This document shows, one piece after another, positions 1 to 9,344 of a stretch of DNA of 64,000 bases. Origin of the DNA: Pseudomonadota bacterium (GTDB taxonomy: Bacteria; Pseudomonadota; Alphaproteobacteria; Sneathiellales; Sneathiellaceae); assembly GCA_024743055.1 (NCBI GenBank), contig JANSXH010000014.1, forward strand, positions 1-64,000, written 5' to 3'. The position numbers and the translations under genes were made by a program. The notes under the pieces are model-generated. The model was given only the letters and a program-made list of their open reading frames with translations, had not been told where the DNA came from and did not search any database. The number at the start of each line of letters is the position of its first letter. The first letter of the stretch is position 1.

Positions 1-273
1 GCCACATTGGTTTCATTCCAAGTGACAGAGGCATCCGCCCAAAGCGCATGTTTTGAGCGAGCCGCACTACTTAAGCATCTGAGCGGAAAATTCGAAGAAG
101 CCCCAGTCGCGGCTGGTTTAGCGGCGAATGGTAGCGTGCTTGAAGTGTTTTCGAGCCCGGATGGCGTTACTTGGACGATCGTGTTGACGCAGCCAAACGG
201 CGCAACCTGTGTTATGGCATCCGGTGAATCCTGGATGGGATTGAAAAAGCCGAAAAAAGGTAAAGTCAGTTAA
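1..273 (+). CDS. Hypothetical protein, C-terminal part (5' end outside window)
   Basis: The reading frame is open from the first base and ends at a TAA at 271-273, so the true start lies upstream and only about 90 codons are visible. The visible part begins with a stretch ending in an AxA-like sequence (EASAQSACFE) that could be the end of a signal peptide, followed by a small domain with the pattern GSVLEVFSSPDGVTWTIV and a cysteine in NGATCVMASG, ending in a lysine-rich tail. Small exported proteins of this general look are common and uncharacterised in alphaproteobacteria. I do not recognise a named family. A strong hairpin terminator follows at 337-367. Confidence 0.6.
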   Translation, partial: ATLVSFQVTEASAQSACFERAALLKHLSGKFEEAPVAAGLAANGSVLEVFSSPDGVTWTIVLTQPNGATCVMASGESWMGLKKPKKGKVS

Positions 274-336
274 TCGCATATACAGCGTTGTGGAACGCGT
301 AGCGTGAAGTAGGTTCCATGATGTATATGTATAAAG

Positions 337-367
337 AGCCGGATCTCAAATGAGGTCCGGCTTTTTT
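337..367 (+). terminator. Intrinsic terminator between convergent genes
   Basis: A 12-bp stem (agccggatctca / tgaggtccggct, one G-T type mismatch position) with a two-base loop is followed by a run of T. It lies after the first gene and upstream of the 3' end of the leftward phosphomannomutase gene, so it ends rightward transcription here and may also act on the other strand. Confidence 0.85.
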
Positions 368-423
368 ATTCTCCCAGTCCAGCAATGATATCATTTGGAG
401 CAAGTGGTTAGGAGTTTTGGATG

Positions 424-1815
424 CTAGAATGTTGGTGCGTCAACTCCAGCGGCCTCAAGGGCGCCTTGCAGCTGCGATTTGAGCCGATCAAGACCTGCGT
501 CATCAGAGGCTTCGCATCTGGCAACCAGGACTGCCTGGGTATTGGACGCCCGAAGCAGCCACCAGCCATCATCAGTATTGACCCGAACACCGTCGATATC
601 CGAGAAGTTCGCGCCTTCGCGCGCCAGGTTCTCCTGAATGCGGACAACGGCGTCGAATTTTTCTTCATCAGGGCAGGCAAAACGTAATTCTGGCGTGTTG
701 ACCATGGACGGGAGACCGTCGCGCATCTCACCTAAAGACGTTTCCGTCGCAGTCAGGATATTTAGAAGGCGCAATGCCACATAAAGCGCATCATCAAAGC
801 CATAGTAATGATCATTATAGAAAATATGACCACTCATTTCCCCGGCGAGTGGGGCCTTTACTTCCTGCATTTTTGATTTGATCAGGGAATGACCGGTCCG
901 CCACATAATCGGCTCACCGCCCATCTTGGCGACCGCGTCAAACAGGATTTGGCTAGCCTTAACATCTGCGATGATGGCGGCGCCTGGCCTATTTTTCAGG
1001 ACTTCAGAGGAAAGAATTGCCAGTAACTGATCACCCCAAAGAATCCGGCCCTGACCGTCAACAACACCTATCCGATCGCCATCTCCATCGAAGGCAATGC
1101 CGAAATCGGCATTAACCCCACGTACTGAACTGATGAGGTCTTGAAGATTTTCCTCAACGGTTGGATCCGGATGATGATTTGGGAAAGTGCCATCAATTTC
1201 GTCGAACAACAGCATATGCCGGCCCGGCAGTTTGGCAACGACCTGACGCAGCGCCTCACCGGTAGAGCCATTGCCGCAGTCCCAAACCACGGAGAGATCA
1301 CGTCCCGGCACAAAATCCTGCAGAATTCGAGCCACATAATCAGACATGACCGGCTTGTCGATGAGCTGTCCGGACCCTGAAACAAACTCTCCGGATGCGG
1401 AGAGCGCACCGAGTTCCTGGATCTGCTTGCCGTAGAAGGATTTGCCACCAAACATCATTTTAAAGCCGTTATGGCTGGGCGGGTTATGGGATCCGGTGAT
1501 CATGATCCCGCCGCCGGTTTTAAGGGCATAAGTGGCGTAATAAAGCATTGGTGTCGGGCCCATGCCGATATCAAAGACATCAATACCGCTTTCGGTAAGA
1601 CCCTTGGTCAGTGCTGCTTTCAATGTGGGAGAGGTTTCCCGCCCGTCGTAGCCGACTGCGATATTTTCATGGCCCTGCTGCTTGAGAAGGGTCCCGAAGG
1701 ACCGTCCGATTGCCTCGGCATCCGCCTCAAACAAGGTTTCATTGACGATACCCCGGATGTCATACTCCCGCAGGATTGTCGGATCAAATACATGTTTATC
1801 CATTTTGAAACTCAC
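424..1815 (-). CDS. Phosphomannomutase/phosphoglucomutase
   Basis: Alpha-D-phosphohexomutase of the AlgC/ManB type, interconverting hexose 6-phosphates and 1-phosphates in the cytosol. About 463 residues, the usual family length. All four signature loops are visible: the phosphoserine loop TGSHNPPSHNGF with the catalytic Ser near residue 109, the Mg-binding DGDGDR loop near 243-248, the sugar-binding GEMSGH near 325-330, and the C-terminal phosphate-binding RASNT motif. The longest frame starts at a GTG (1815); an ATG four codons downstream (1803) is an equally plausible start. It is the last gene of a leftward set with ugd (17 bp upstream) and galU, so the likely job is supplying glucose-1-P or mannose-1-P for nucleotide-sugar synthesis. 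Whether it prefers mannose or glucose cannot be read from sequence. Confidence 0.93.
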   Translation of the reverse strand: MSFKMDKHVFDPTILREYDIRGIVNETLFEADAEAIGRSFGTLLKQQGHENIAVGYDGRETSPTLKAALTKGLTESGIDVFDIGMGPTPMLYYATYALKTGGGIMITGSHNPPSHNGFKMMFGGKSFYGKQIQELGALSASGEFVSGSGQLIDKPVMSDYVARILQDFVPGRDLSVVWDCGNGSTGEALRQVVAKLPGRHMLLFDEIDGTFPNHHPDPTVEENLQDLISSVRGVNADFGIAFDGDGDRIGVVDGQGRILWGDQLLAILSSEVLKNRPGAAIIADVKASQILFDAVAKMGGEPIMWRTGHSLIKSKMQEVKAPLAGEMSGHIFYNDHYYGFDDALYVALRLLNILTATETSLGEMRDGLPSMVNTPELRFACPDEEKFDAVVRIQENLAREGANFSDIDGVRVNTDDGWWLLRASNTQAVLVARCEASDDAGLDRLKSQLQGALEAAGVDAPTF

Positions 1816-1832
1816 TTTTAGGGGATCAGCTC

Positions 1833-3140
1833 TTATTGAGGCCGACCAACACTCTCATATACAAAGCCACGATTGATCATGTCTTTGGGCTCATAGACAT
1901 TTCTCAGATCTATCATTATCGGGGATTTCATCAGGGATTTGACTCTGGAAAGATCAAGGGCCCGAAACTCGTTCCACTCCGTAATGATCACCAAGGCATC
2001 AGCATCTTCAAGGACAGCATAGGCGTTGTCTTCAAATTCAATGTCGGAAAGAAGTTTTTTAGCTTCTTCCATGCCCTCTGGATCATAAGCGCGGATCTTT
2101 GCACCGGCATTTACCAGTTCCGGGATAATATCCAGGCTCGGGCTTTCCCGCATATCGTCGGTATTGGGTTTGAAAGTCAGGCCGAGGACGGCGATGGTCT
2201 TGCCTTCCACGGATCCATCACAAGCCGCAATCACCCGATCGGCCATGGCCTTTTTCCGGGTTTCATTGATATCGATCACCGTTTCAATGATGCGAAGTGG
2301 GGCACCGGACTGGGACGATGTCTCAAACAGGGCCCGGGTATCCTTTGGAAAGCAGGATCCACCAAAACCAGGGCCGGGATGAAGAAACTTGCCGCCAATG
2401 CGTTGGTCGAGACCGATGCCTTTTGCAACGTCATGAACATCAGCGCCAACTTTTTCACAGAGATCAGCAATTTCATTGATAAAGGTGATCTTCATGGCCA
2501 AGAAGGCGTTACCTGCATATTTCGTCAGTTCTGCACTTTCAACGCTGGTAAAAACGATCGGCGTGTGGGACAGGGACAGGGGCCGGTAAATCTCATTCAT
2601 AACCTCTTGCGCGCGGCTGGAAGTGGTTCCAACTACAACCCGGTTTGGCCGCATGAAGTCTTCAATAGCGGCGCCTTCGCGAAGGAATTCAGGATTGGAG
2701 ACTACATCAAATTCTGCGGCCGGATTGGTGTCTCGTAAGATACGATCGACTTCTCCCCCTGTGCCGACAGGCACGGTCGACTTATTGATCACAACGGTAT
2801 AGCCGTCAAGGGCAGCGGCAATTTCCTTTGCAGCACCATAGACATAGGTTAGGTCTGCCTGACCATCACCACGCCGGCTTGGAGTGCCGACAGCAATGAA
2901 TACGGCGTCTGCGTTGGCGACGGCGCTGCTTAAGTCCGTGCCAAAACTGATCGTACCTGCCTTAAGGTTTTTTTCCAGCATGGCATCGAGACCAGGCTCA
3001 AAAATCGGGACTATTCCAGCTTTCAGGCTGTCTATCTTGCTCACGTCCTTGTCGACACAGACGACTTCATGACCGAACTCTGAAAAACATGTTCCGGAAA
3101 CCAGGCCAACATAGCCTGTACCGATCACAGCAATACGCAT
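1833..3140 (-). CDS. ugd: UDP-glucose 6-dehydrogenase
   Basis: Oxidises UDP-glucose to UDP-glucuronate with two NAD+, a precursor of acidic exopolysaccharide and glycolipids. 435 residues. The N-terminal Rossmann motif GTGYVGL is at residues 7-13, the central dimerisation helix follows, and the catalytic cysteine lies in FGGSCFPKDT near residue 263. The C-terminal UDP-binding domain contains the GLTFKPNTDDMRESPS segment typical of the family. It starts with ATG at 3140 and sits 33 bp downstream of galU, whose product UDP-glucose is its substrate, and 17 bp upstream of the phosphohexomutase, so the three genes form a short pathway in reverse order. No specific regulator site is visible. Confidence 0.95.
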   Translation of the reverse strand: MRIAVIGTGYVGLVSGTCFSEFGHEVVCVDKDVSKIDSLKAGIVPIFEPGLDAMLEKNLKAGTISFGTDLSSAVANADAVFIAVGTPSRRGDGQADLTYVYGAAKEIAAALDGYTVVINKSTVPVGTGGEVDRILRDTNPAAEFDVVSNPEFLREGAAIEDFMRPNRVVVGTTSSRAQEVMNEIYRPLSLSHTPIVFTSVESAELTKYAGNAFLAMKITFINEIADLCEKVGADVHDVAKGIGLDQRIGGKFLHPGPGFGGSCFPKDTRALFETSSQSGAPLRIIETVIDINETRKKAMADRVIAACDGSVEGKTIAVLGLTFKPNTDDMRESPSLDIIPELVNAGAKIRAYDPEGMEEAKKLLSDIEFEDNAYAVLEDADALVIITEWNEFRALDLSRVKSLMKSPIMIDLRNVYEPKDMINRGFVYESVGRPQ

Positions 3141-3173
3141 AATGAATTCTCCGTAAGATTTCGTCTTGAGCGT

Positions 3174-4055
3174 TTAAAGGTTTGACGCAAATTTGGTCAC
3201 GATGTCTTTCATGTCGGATCCCAAATCCTCGCGGCTGAGCGCGAAGGCGATATTGGCTTCCAAAAACCCGATCTTGTCACCACAGTCGAACCGGGTTCCT
3301 TCGAATTTCATGCCATTAAAGGGATCACCACCAATGAGGCTCGAAAGAGCATCGGTCAGTTGGATTTCATTGCCGGCTCCGCGGTCCTGGTTCTCCAGGA
3401 CTGGAAAGATATTCGGCTCAAGTATATAGCGGCCAATGACGGCCAGGTCTGAGGGGGCAAAGGCAGGGTTGGGTTTTTCCACCAGTCCTTCAACCTCGAC
3501 AAGGGCACCTTCTTCTTTTCCCGGGCTCAGAATACCGTAGCGAGAAGTATGCTCATGCGGGACCTTCATGACCGCCAGCATATTTCCGCCCCCAACGCCT
3601 TCACGGGCCGCCGTCATCTGAGCCAGGCAAGGTGTTTTCGCCAGAATCAAGTCATCGGCAAGAATGACAGCAAAAGGTTCATTTCCTACCAGCCGTTTGG
3701 CGCACCAGACAGCATGTCCAAGGCCAAGAGGTTCTTGTTGTCGGATATACGCGACAGTTCCTGCATTGGGGACGCTGTCCATCAGCTCTTTTAAGAGCTC
3801 TTCTTTGGATCGCTCGCTTAGAACGCTTTCGAGCTCGTAGGAGCGATCAAAATGATCCTCGATAATCGTCTTTCCACGCCCGGTGACAAAGATAAATTCC
3901 TCTATACCGGCATCGCGAGCTTCTTCCACCGCATACTGGATAAGGGGTTTGTCCACAACGGGAAGCATTTCTTTCGGCATGGCCTTGGTCGCGGGCAGGA
4001 AACGGGTTCCTAGACCCCCGACAGGAAACACAGCTTTGCGTACTTTTTTCAACAT
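3174..4055 (-). CDS. galU: UTP--glucose-1-phosphate uridylyltransferase
   Basis: Makes UDP-glucose from UTP and glucose-1-P, feeding envelope polysaccharide and the neighbouring UDP-glucose dehydrogenase. 293 residues, normal for bacterial GalU. The nucleotidyltransferase signature GGLGTRFLPATK is at residues 13-24, followed by KPLIQYAVEEA, the metal-binding ILADDL region, and VEKPNP further on. ATG start at 4055. The gene is followed on the same strand by ugd and the phosphohexomutase; upstream is the J-domain gene with a 70-bp gap, so galU may start its own transcription unit. Confidence 0.95.
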   Translation of the reverse strand: MLKKVRKAVFPVGGLGTRFLPATKAMPKEMLPVVDKPLIQYAVEEARDAGIEEFIFVTGRGKTIIEDHFDRSYELESVLSERSKEELLKELMDSVPNAGTVAYIRQQEPLGLGHAVWCAKRLVGNEPFAVILADDLILAKTPCLAQMTAAREGVGGGNMLAVMKVPHEHTSRYGILSPGKEEGALVEVEGLVEKPNPAFAPSDLAVIGRYILEPNIFPVLENQDRGAGNEIQLTDALSSLIGGDPFNGMKFEGTRFDCGDKIGFLEANIAFALSREDLGSDMKDIVTKFASNL

Positions 4056-4125
4056 CTATTCGGCACTTTCAGAACCTATGATTTCAGACTTATTGCATTT
4101 AGCGCGAAGAATACGCAAGTTTGAT

Positions 4126-4836
4126 TTATTTTGTCTTAAGGAGCAGGTCTTTTGCTTCATTAAGTTTGGCCGCCATGTAATCAGAACCATCATGATCGGG
4201 GTGAAACTTCTTCATAAGCTGTCTATGTGCAGATTTTATGTCGTCTTTGGTGGCGGAGTTGTCGAGTTCGAGAATCTCAAGCGCTTCAGCGCGGCTCATT
4301 GGTCCGCCGCGTGATCGGGCCCGTGTACGCTCTTCTTTGGAACTTTGACCAGTCGTCGCTTCCTCATCGGCTTCTTCTGAAAAATAGCGATCAAGAAAGG
4401 TATTTAGGATATTGATTGTTTGTTCGTCCTCCGCGGCTTCTTCCCTGAATTGCAGAAGCTGCTCCAGGGTCATGGAAGAAAGAGTGTAGCCTTCGAAATC
4501 ACCTCTTAGGACTTTACCGTCCATCTCGCCGCTATCATGATTGAGGGTGGCCTGCAGCCAACTGGTTTCAACATTGGACGTCTGACCGGAAGAGGGGCGA
4601 CTGCCGCCGCCAAAAAAAGGTCGATTGCGCAGGAACATCAACGCAAGAATGGCGAGCGGTGGCGCGAAGGCAAAGCGGCCCGTGAGGATAAAGAACCCGG
4701 CCAGCAATCCCAGGATAATGGCCGCCGAGAGTTTCAACGCCCGCGCCAGTTTTTTCGGATCGGCGTTGGCAAGACTTCTGCCACCAACCAGCAAGGCCAC
4801 GAGGACGGAAAGACCAATTATGAAATATGCAAGCAT
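4126..4836 (-). CDS. Membrane-anchored J-domain protein
   Basis: 236 residues. Two hydrophobic segments (about residues 1-19 and 36-67) anchor the N-terminus in the inner membrane. The middle is a glycine/serine-rich linker followed by an acidic helical segment (SSMTLEQLLQFREEAAEDEQ). The C-terminal 60 residues form a J domain with the Hsp70-stimulating HPD at 212-214 (KKFHPDHDG). This end-placed J domain with N-terminal membrane helices resembles DjlA/TIM14-type co-chaperones that recruit DnaK to the membrane. It begins 9 bp after the stop of the VWA gene, so the two are co-transcribed. The client is unknown. Confidence 0.8.
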   Translation of the reverse strand: MLAYFIIGLSVLVALLVGGRSLANADPKKLARALKLSAAIILGLLAGFFILTGRFAFAPPLAILALMFLRNRPFFGGGSRPSSGQTSNVETSWLQATLNHDSGEMDGKVLRGDFEGYTLSSMTLEQLLQFREEAAEDEQTINILNTFLDRYFSEEADEEATTGQSSKEERTRARSRGGPMSRAEALEILELDNSATKDDIKSAHRQLMKKFHPDHDGSDYMAAKLNEAKDLLLKTK

Positions 4837-4845
4837 GTCTGCAGG

Positions 4846-5553
4846 TTACTTGATTTGTTCCAGGAGCAAAACAGTTTCGCCACCGGTTTTGCGGCTAAAG
4901 TCGCTGAGGGCTTTTCGGCCCCCGGCAGCATAGACGGCGACGGCCCTCAAAAGGTCACGCAAGGTCGCGGCGCTGGCACTGTCAAAGCGGCAATATGCCC
5001 CGCCTGATAGTTTGGCGATCTGTCGAAAACAAGTTTCGGCGACAGAATCATAGCCTTCCTGAAAGACAAAAACCGGGACGCCCAGCATGCCGAGCTGCCC
5101 GGCTTGGTGGCAAAGAGTATCGGCATCCTCCTCCATGCAATCGCCTACATAGACAAGCGCGTTCACCGGATCTTTTTTTGTCTGTTTGAGAGCGTGCTTA
5201 AGAACTTTCTGGATCTGAGTATGGCCACCGAGGCAATAGACCTTTGAAATGGGACGGGCGAGGGCGCGGCTGTCCCGGGTCCAGGCGGTGGCCTTGAATT
5301 CTCCAAACCCCCGAAAAAAAGCAATCTGCAACTCGAGCCCACCGATGGAGGCGGCTTCGTCGAACATTTCCCGTTGCAGATGAGAGGCATGATCCCAGGT
5401 CGGTTGGCGGCTGGCCGTGGCATCAATGGCGAAAATCAGGCGTCCACTTTTGCCAGTACGGTGCCTGGCCGGGGTAGCGGCGACCTTGGCCAGAAATTCG
5501 GCAACATCATCCTTCTTGGAACCGTCGTCCGATTTTTCAATATTTTTCGCCAA
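4846..5553 (-). CDS. VWA-domain protein
   Basis: 235 residues, no signal peptide, probably cytosolic. A von Willebrand factor A-like fold is indicated by the strand RLIFAIDATASR, whose DxTxS at 44-48 is the metal-ion (MIDAS) motif in its threonine form, by VNALVYVGDCMEE in the middle (candidate later metal-binding position), and by VPVFVFQEG near the end. It resembles uncharacterised alphaproteobacterial 'VWA domain-containing protein' genes found beside a DnaJ-like gene. It is immediately followed by the J-domain gene (9-bp gap), which suggests the two products work together, perhaps in assembly or remodelling of a complex. Exact function unknown. Confidence 0.75.
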   Translation of the reverse strand: MAKNIEKSDDGSKKDDVAEFLAKVAATPARHRTGKSGRLIFAIDATASRQPTWDHASHLQREMFDEAASIGGLELQIAFFRGFGEFKATAWTRDSRALARPISKVYCLGGHTQIQKVLKHALKQTKKDPVNALVYVGDCMEEDADTLCHQAGQLGMLGVPVFVFQEGYDSVAETCFRQIAKLSGGAYCRFDSASAATLRDLLRAVAVYAAGGRKALSDFSRKTGGETVLLLEQIK

Positions 5554-5689
5554 CTAGCTGAAATCCCCAAGTTAATTTGCTGCCTCTTTAAAATAGGGTG
5601 TGGCGGGCGAAAATTCAATTGCTGAGCTGTGCCATGTCTGATCAACATTCTGCGTGCTTAAGCAGGTCAAGTATCGTAGAAATTGGCTC

Positions 5690-6973
5690 ATGAATGAAAT
5701 GCTCCAACAAACCCCTTATTGGTGGGAAGAGGCAGAACCGCAGCCATCGCTCTCAGAACTGCCGATGGAGCCCTGTGATGTGCTCATCATTGGTGGCGGA
5801 TATACCGGGCTGTCTGCGGCGCTGACCTTAAGTAAAGCGGGCCTGAAAGTGGTTGTTCTGGACGCCGAGCTGCCCGGTTATGGCGCCAGCAGTCGCAATG
5901 GTGGCATGATCGGTAATCTGTTGAAGCCCGGGCTTTCAGGACTGATCGAGATGTTCGGCCTGGAGAAAGCCATTGCCATCTACGAAGAGGCTTTGGCGTC
6001 TGTTCAGTTTATCCAGGATCGTATCGCGGAAGAAGCAATTGACTGCGACCTCAACATAAACGGTCGTTTCTATCCGGCGGTTCTGGACAAGCATCTAACC
6101 GCCATGACTAGAGAGTTCGAGGCGCGTCAGACGCATCTTCAGGTTCCAGAGGAAATGGTCGATGCGACCGGCGGCAAGGAGGATGTCGACAGTTCCATCT
6201 ATGTCGGTGGCCTGCGGCAATTCCATACAGGTGGATTGCATCCGGCAAAATATGCGAAAGGATTGGCAGCGGCTGTTGAACGGGCAGGGGGCTCTATCAT
6301 TGCTCCTCTGAAAGCGGAGGAAATCCAGAAAGAGGTAGATGGATATCGGGTTAGGACGGTCAAGGGAGACATCCGCTGCCGTCAGCTTGTCATCGCGACA
6401 AATGGCTACAGCTCCGATCTGTTTCCTTTTGTTCAAAAACGGGTCATACCTATCGGCAGCACCATCATCGCCACCGCGGAGCTTTCGGAAAACCTGGTGG
6501 CCAGCCTGTTTCCAACGAAGCGGATGATCACTGATACCCGCAAGATGCTGAGCTATTATCGGCCGTCACCGGATGGTCGGCGTGTGTTGTTGGGCGGCCG
6601 CCCGACCGTGTTTCAAGCCTCACCCGCAGATCAGGCGCGCGCCCTTGGCAAACGACTGACAGAAATTTTCCCGCAGCTGAAAACGGCGGAGCTGAGCCAT
6701 GTCTGGTCCGGCAAAGTTGCCTATAGTTTCAATTTCCTGCCAACCATAGGAAGTCATGACGGCATCTATTATGCTATGGGATATTGCGGATCAGGGGTGG
6801 CCATGTCCGGTTATATGGGGCACAAAATCGCCCTGAAGCTTCTTGGGGACCCGGCAGGAGAGACCGCCTTTGATGATCTGCCGTTTGAGGATCGTTTCTA
6901 TTACAACGGAAAGCCGTGGTTTTTGCCGGCGGCCATGATCGGGTATCGTATCCGGGACGCTTTCGGCTTCTGA
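5690..6973 (+). CDS. FAD-dependent amine/amino-acid oxidoreductase (DadA/PuuB-like)
   Basis: 427-residue flavoprotein of the DAO family. The Rossmann FAD motif GGGYTGLSAALTLSKAG begins near residue 35, followed by the SSRNGGM segment that in this family contacts the flavin, and the C-terminal GYCGSGVAMS motif that closes the FAD site. It most resembles gamma-glutamylputrescine oxidase-like and other 'FAD-binding oxidoreductase' proteins that start with a YWW(E/D) segment (here TPYWWEEAEPQPS). I chose ATG 5690 over an upstream GTG at 5654 because family members begin just before YWW. Its TGA overlaps the ATG of the MATE exporter gene (TGATG), so the two are translationally coupled. The substrate is not readable from sequence; a secondary amine is most likely. 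Confidence 0.85.
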   Translation: MNEMLQQTPYWWEEAEPQPSLSELPMEPCDVLIIGGGYTGLSAALTLSKAGLKVVVLDAELPGYGASSRNGGMIGNLLKPGLSGLIEMFGLEKAIAIYEEALASVQFIQDRIAEEAIDCDLNINGRFYPAVLDKHLTAMTREFEARQTHLQVPEEMVDATGGKEDVDSSIYVGGLRQFHTGGLHPAKYAKGLAAAVERAGGSIIAPLKAEEIQKEVDGYRVRTVKGDIRCRQLVIATNGYSSDLFPFVQKRVIPIGSTIIATAELSENLVASLFPTKRMITDTRKMLSYYRPSPDGRRVLLGGRPTVFQASPADQARALGKRLTEIFPQLKTAELSHVWSGKVAYSFNFLPTIGSHDGIYYAMGYCGSGVAMSGYMGHKIALKLLGDPAGETAFDDLPFEDRFYYNGKPWFLPAAMIGYRIRDAFGF

Positions 6974-8301
6974 TGTCCATATCCCGATTTTTATCCCTCT
7001 CCAGTCATCGTGACGTTTGGCGCCTGGCCTGGCCGATCATCCTGTCGAACTCTTCCGTACCGCTATTGGGGGCGGTTGACACGGCAGTTGTCGGGCACTT
7101 GCCGGAAGCCCACTATCTCGGCTCCGTCGCCATCGGCGCCTTGATTTTCAGTTTTCTCTACTGGGGTTTTGGCTTCCTGCGCATGGGAACCACCGGTTTC
7201 GTTGCGCAAGCATTGGGGCAGGAAGATCCCGATGAGATCAGATCGGTTGTCGCCCGTGCCGTGCTCCTGGCCCTTGCCATATCGGTGGTTGTCCTGATCC
7301 TGCAGTTGTTGGTGTTATGGATCGCCCTGGAGCTGATCTCAGCCTCTGCCCAGGTAGAAGCAGGTGCCAGCACCTATTTCGCTATTCGTATCTGGGGCGC
7401 CCCCGCCGTTCTCGTCAATTACGCCTTTATGGGGCTGTTTATCGGCTCCAAAAACACACGCTATGCCCTGATCGTCCAGGTCTTCATGAACGGCCTCAAT
7501 GTATTGCTGGACCTTTTGTTCGTTCTTGGCCTGGGGTGGGCCGTCGCCGGTGTAGCGGCCGCGACATTGATATCAGAAGTGGCCGCGGTTTTTCTCTGCC
7601 TGTATTTGGCGCGACGTCAGTTGCGTAGACTAGGCGGGCGATTCCGATCAGAAAGCCTGTTGGTGGTCAGCAAACTGACCCGTCTTCTGAGTGTCAATTT
7701 CGATATTTTCGTTCGGACCATCCTCCTTATTTTCTCCTTTGCCTATTTCACGGCCCAGGCGGCGAAAACCGGGGACGTAACTTTAGCTGCCACCGCTATC
7801 ATGATGAATTTCATGCATTTCATGGCCTATGGTCTGGATGGCTTTGCCTTTGCAACGGAAGGCTTGGTGGGATCGGCCCTTGGGGCGAAGGATCCGAAGA
7901 AGCTTCGGGAAATCGTCTCCGTCAGTAGTTTCTGGGCGTTGATCGTCGCCCTGCTTTACTCGATCGTCTATCTGATTTTCGGGCCTGTGATAATCAATCT
8001 CCTAACCGGGATCGAGGAGGTGCGGGTCATGGCCAACAGCTTCCTTCCCTGGCTGATCGCGGCACCACTTATTGCCATCTGGTCCTATCAGCTCGACGGT
8101 ATTTTTATTGGTGCGTTGCAGTCAAAGGAGATGCGGAACGGGATGATCATTTCGGTGGTGATTTATTTCGCGGGCATGCATTTCTTTCCGATTTACTGGC
8201 AGGCGGACGGTCTGTGGGCGGCCTTGATGCTGTTTATGGCGGCCCGAGCAGTGACATTGGCATTGGTCTATCCGCGAGTGGAGCGGGCCGCGATGCGCTA
8301 G
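6973..8301 (+). CDS. MATE-family efflux transporter
   Basis: 442-residue inner-membrane protein with about 12 hydrophobic segments in two similar halves, typical of MATE/DinF cation or proton antiporters. The N-terminal half carries PIILSNSSVPLLGAVDTAVVGHL, the family's first-helix pattern, and later DGFAFATEGLVGSALGAKD, matching the DinF branch. I set the start at the ATG that overlaps the preceding TGA by one base; the frame extends 19 codons further upstream inside the oxidoreductase gene but that is unlikely to be used. It ends tail to tail with the next gene in a shared CTAG. Substrate unknown. Confidence 0.9.
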   Translation: MSISRFLSLSSHRDVWRLAWPIILSNSSVPLLGAVDTAVVGHLPEAHYLGSVAIGALIFSFLYWGFGFLRMGTTGFVAQALGQEDPDEIRSVVARAVLLALAISVVVLILQLLVLWIALELISASAQVEAGASTYFAIRIWGAPAVLVNYAFMGLFIGSKNTRYALIVQVFMNGLNVLLDLLFVLGLGWAVAGVAAATLISEVAAVFLCLYLARRQLRRLGGRFRSESLLVVSKLTRLLSVNFDIFVRTILLIFSFAYFTAQAAKTGDVTLAATAIMMNFMHFMAYGLDGFAFATEGLVGSALGAKDPKKLREIVSVSSFWALIVALLYSIVYLIFGPVIINLLTGIEEVRVMANSFLPWLIAAPLIAIWSYQLDGIFIGALQSKEMRNGMIISVVIYFAGMHFFPIYWQADGLWAALMLFMAARAVTLALVYPRVERAAMR

Positions 8302-9344
8302 TCCGCTTGGCTATCCTTGTTCCAGATCCGTTCAATCCCCGAATAGGCAAGGGGGACAAGCGCGATGATCAACGCAATACGGATCACATGCATGATGGAG
8401 ACAAAGGCCACATCGATGCCTAAGGCCAAAGCCACCAGTGACATCTCAGCCAGCCCTCCCGGGCTCAGGGCTAGGATAATGCCCGCGACACTGATACCAA
8501 GCATTTCCGCGAAAATAAGGGCGAAAATGGTTGCGATGATGATCATGATGACGGTGGAGATAAAACTCAGGCCGATCACATGACGGATCTCTGAGAATTT
8601 GGTCCCCATAAATCGTGCACCAATGGCGGTGCCGATGACCAGCTGCGCCATATAGACCAGGATCATGGGCGGGGAAACATCGGTGATCTCCAACATCTGA
8701 AAGACCGCTGTTGCCAGAAGCGGTCCCATCAAATGATAGGCGGGCAGGCGGCACAGACGGCCAAGGCCGTACCCGAGAAGGGCGGCAATGACTAACAAGC
8801 CATCACCCGCCAGATCCTTGACAGTCCCGAACAGGGCGTCGCTATCGATGCTTGTGTCATAGCCGATCCCGTAGCGGAACACCAAAGGCACTGTCATGAC
8901 CAGTATCAGAATGCGCGACGCATGGATCAGGGCAATGATCGGCCCGTTGCCCCCTTTCGCGTCTCCCATCTCATACATGATATTGAAGCCGCCGGGCGCG
9001 GCCGAGAAATAGGCTGTCACCGGGTCAAACTTCCCAACTTTACGATAGAAATAGTAGACCAGCACCATGGACAGGATGACACTGACGATAAGCAGGGCAA
9101 GTCCGCCTGTCCATTTGCCGAGAGCACTCAAGGTATCACTGGAAAAGCCGCTGCCCAGCATCACGCCCAGTATCGCGGTCATCACCTTGCGCAGAGTATT
9201 ATTGACGGAGACATCTATATTTCTAAGGGCGGCAATGGTGGCGAAGCACATGGACCCCAGCATCCAGGCCAGGGGAAGATCAAAAATAAAGAAAATCGCA
9301 CCGCCGACACCGCCGATCAGAAGGGCTTTGAGGGTCTGCGTCAC
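8298..9344 (-). CDS. AbrB-family membrane protein
   Basis: 348 residues, about 9-10 transmembrane segments, belonging to the PF05145 family (confusingly named AbrB or 'ammonia monooxygenase regulator'). The duplicated family pattern is visible: PLAWMLGSMCF near the N-terminus and LPAYHLMGPLLATAV in the middle mark the starts of two similar halves; APGGFNIMYEMG and SPGGLAEMSLVAL are the paired glycine-rich re-entrant motifs. The family is thought to be transport-related; no substrate is established. It overlaps the GGCT-like gene by four bases (ATGA-type junction at 9341-9344), so they form one operon. The stop shares a CTAG palindrome with the convergent MATE gene. Confidence 0.85.
   Translation of the reverse strand: MTQTLKALLIGGVGGAIFFIFDLPLAWMLGSMCFATIAALRNIDVSVNNTLRKVMTAILGVMLGSGFSSDTLSALGKWTGGLALLIVSVILSMVLVYYFYRKVGKFDPVTAYFSAAPGGFNIMYEMGDAKGGNGPIIALIHASRILILVMTVPLVFRYGIGYDTSIDSDALFGTVKDLAGDGLLVIAALLGYGLGRLCRLPAYHLMGPLLATAVFQMLEITDVSPPMILVYMAQLVIGTAIGARFMGTKFSEIRHVIGLSFISTVIMIIIATIFALIFAEMLGISVAGIILALSPGGLAEMSLVALALGIDVAFVSIMHVIRIALIIALVPLAYSGIERIWNKDSQAD

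Noticed and set aside
1836..2738. 300-codon plus-strand ORF opposite ugd
   Set aside because: Lies wholly antisense to a clear dehydrogenase gene and has no recognisable domain.
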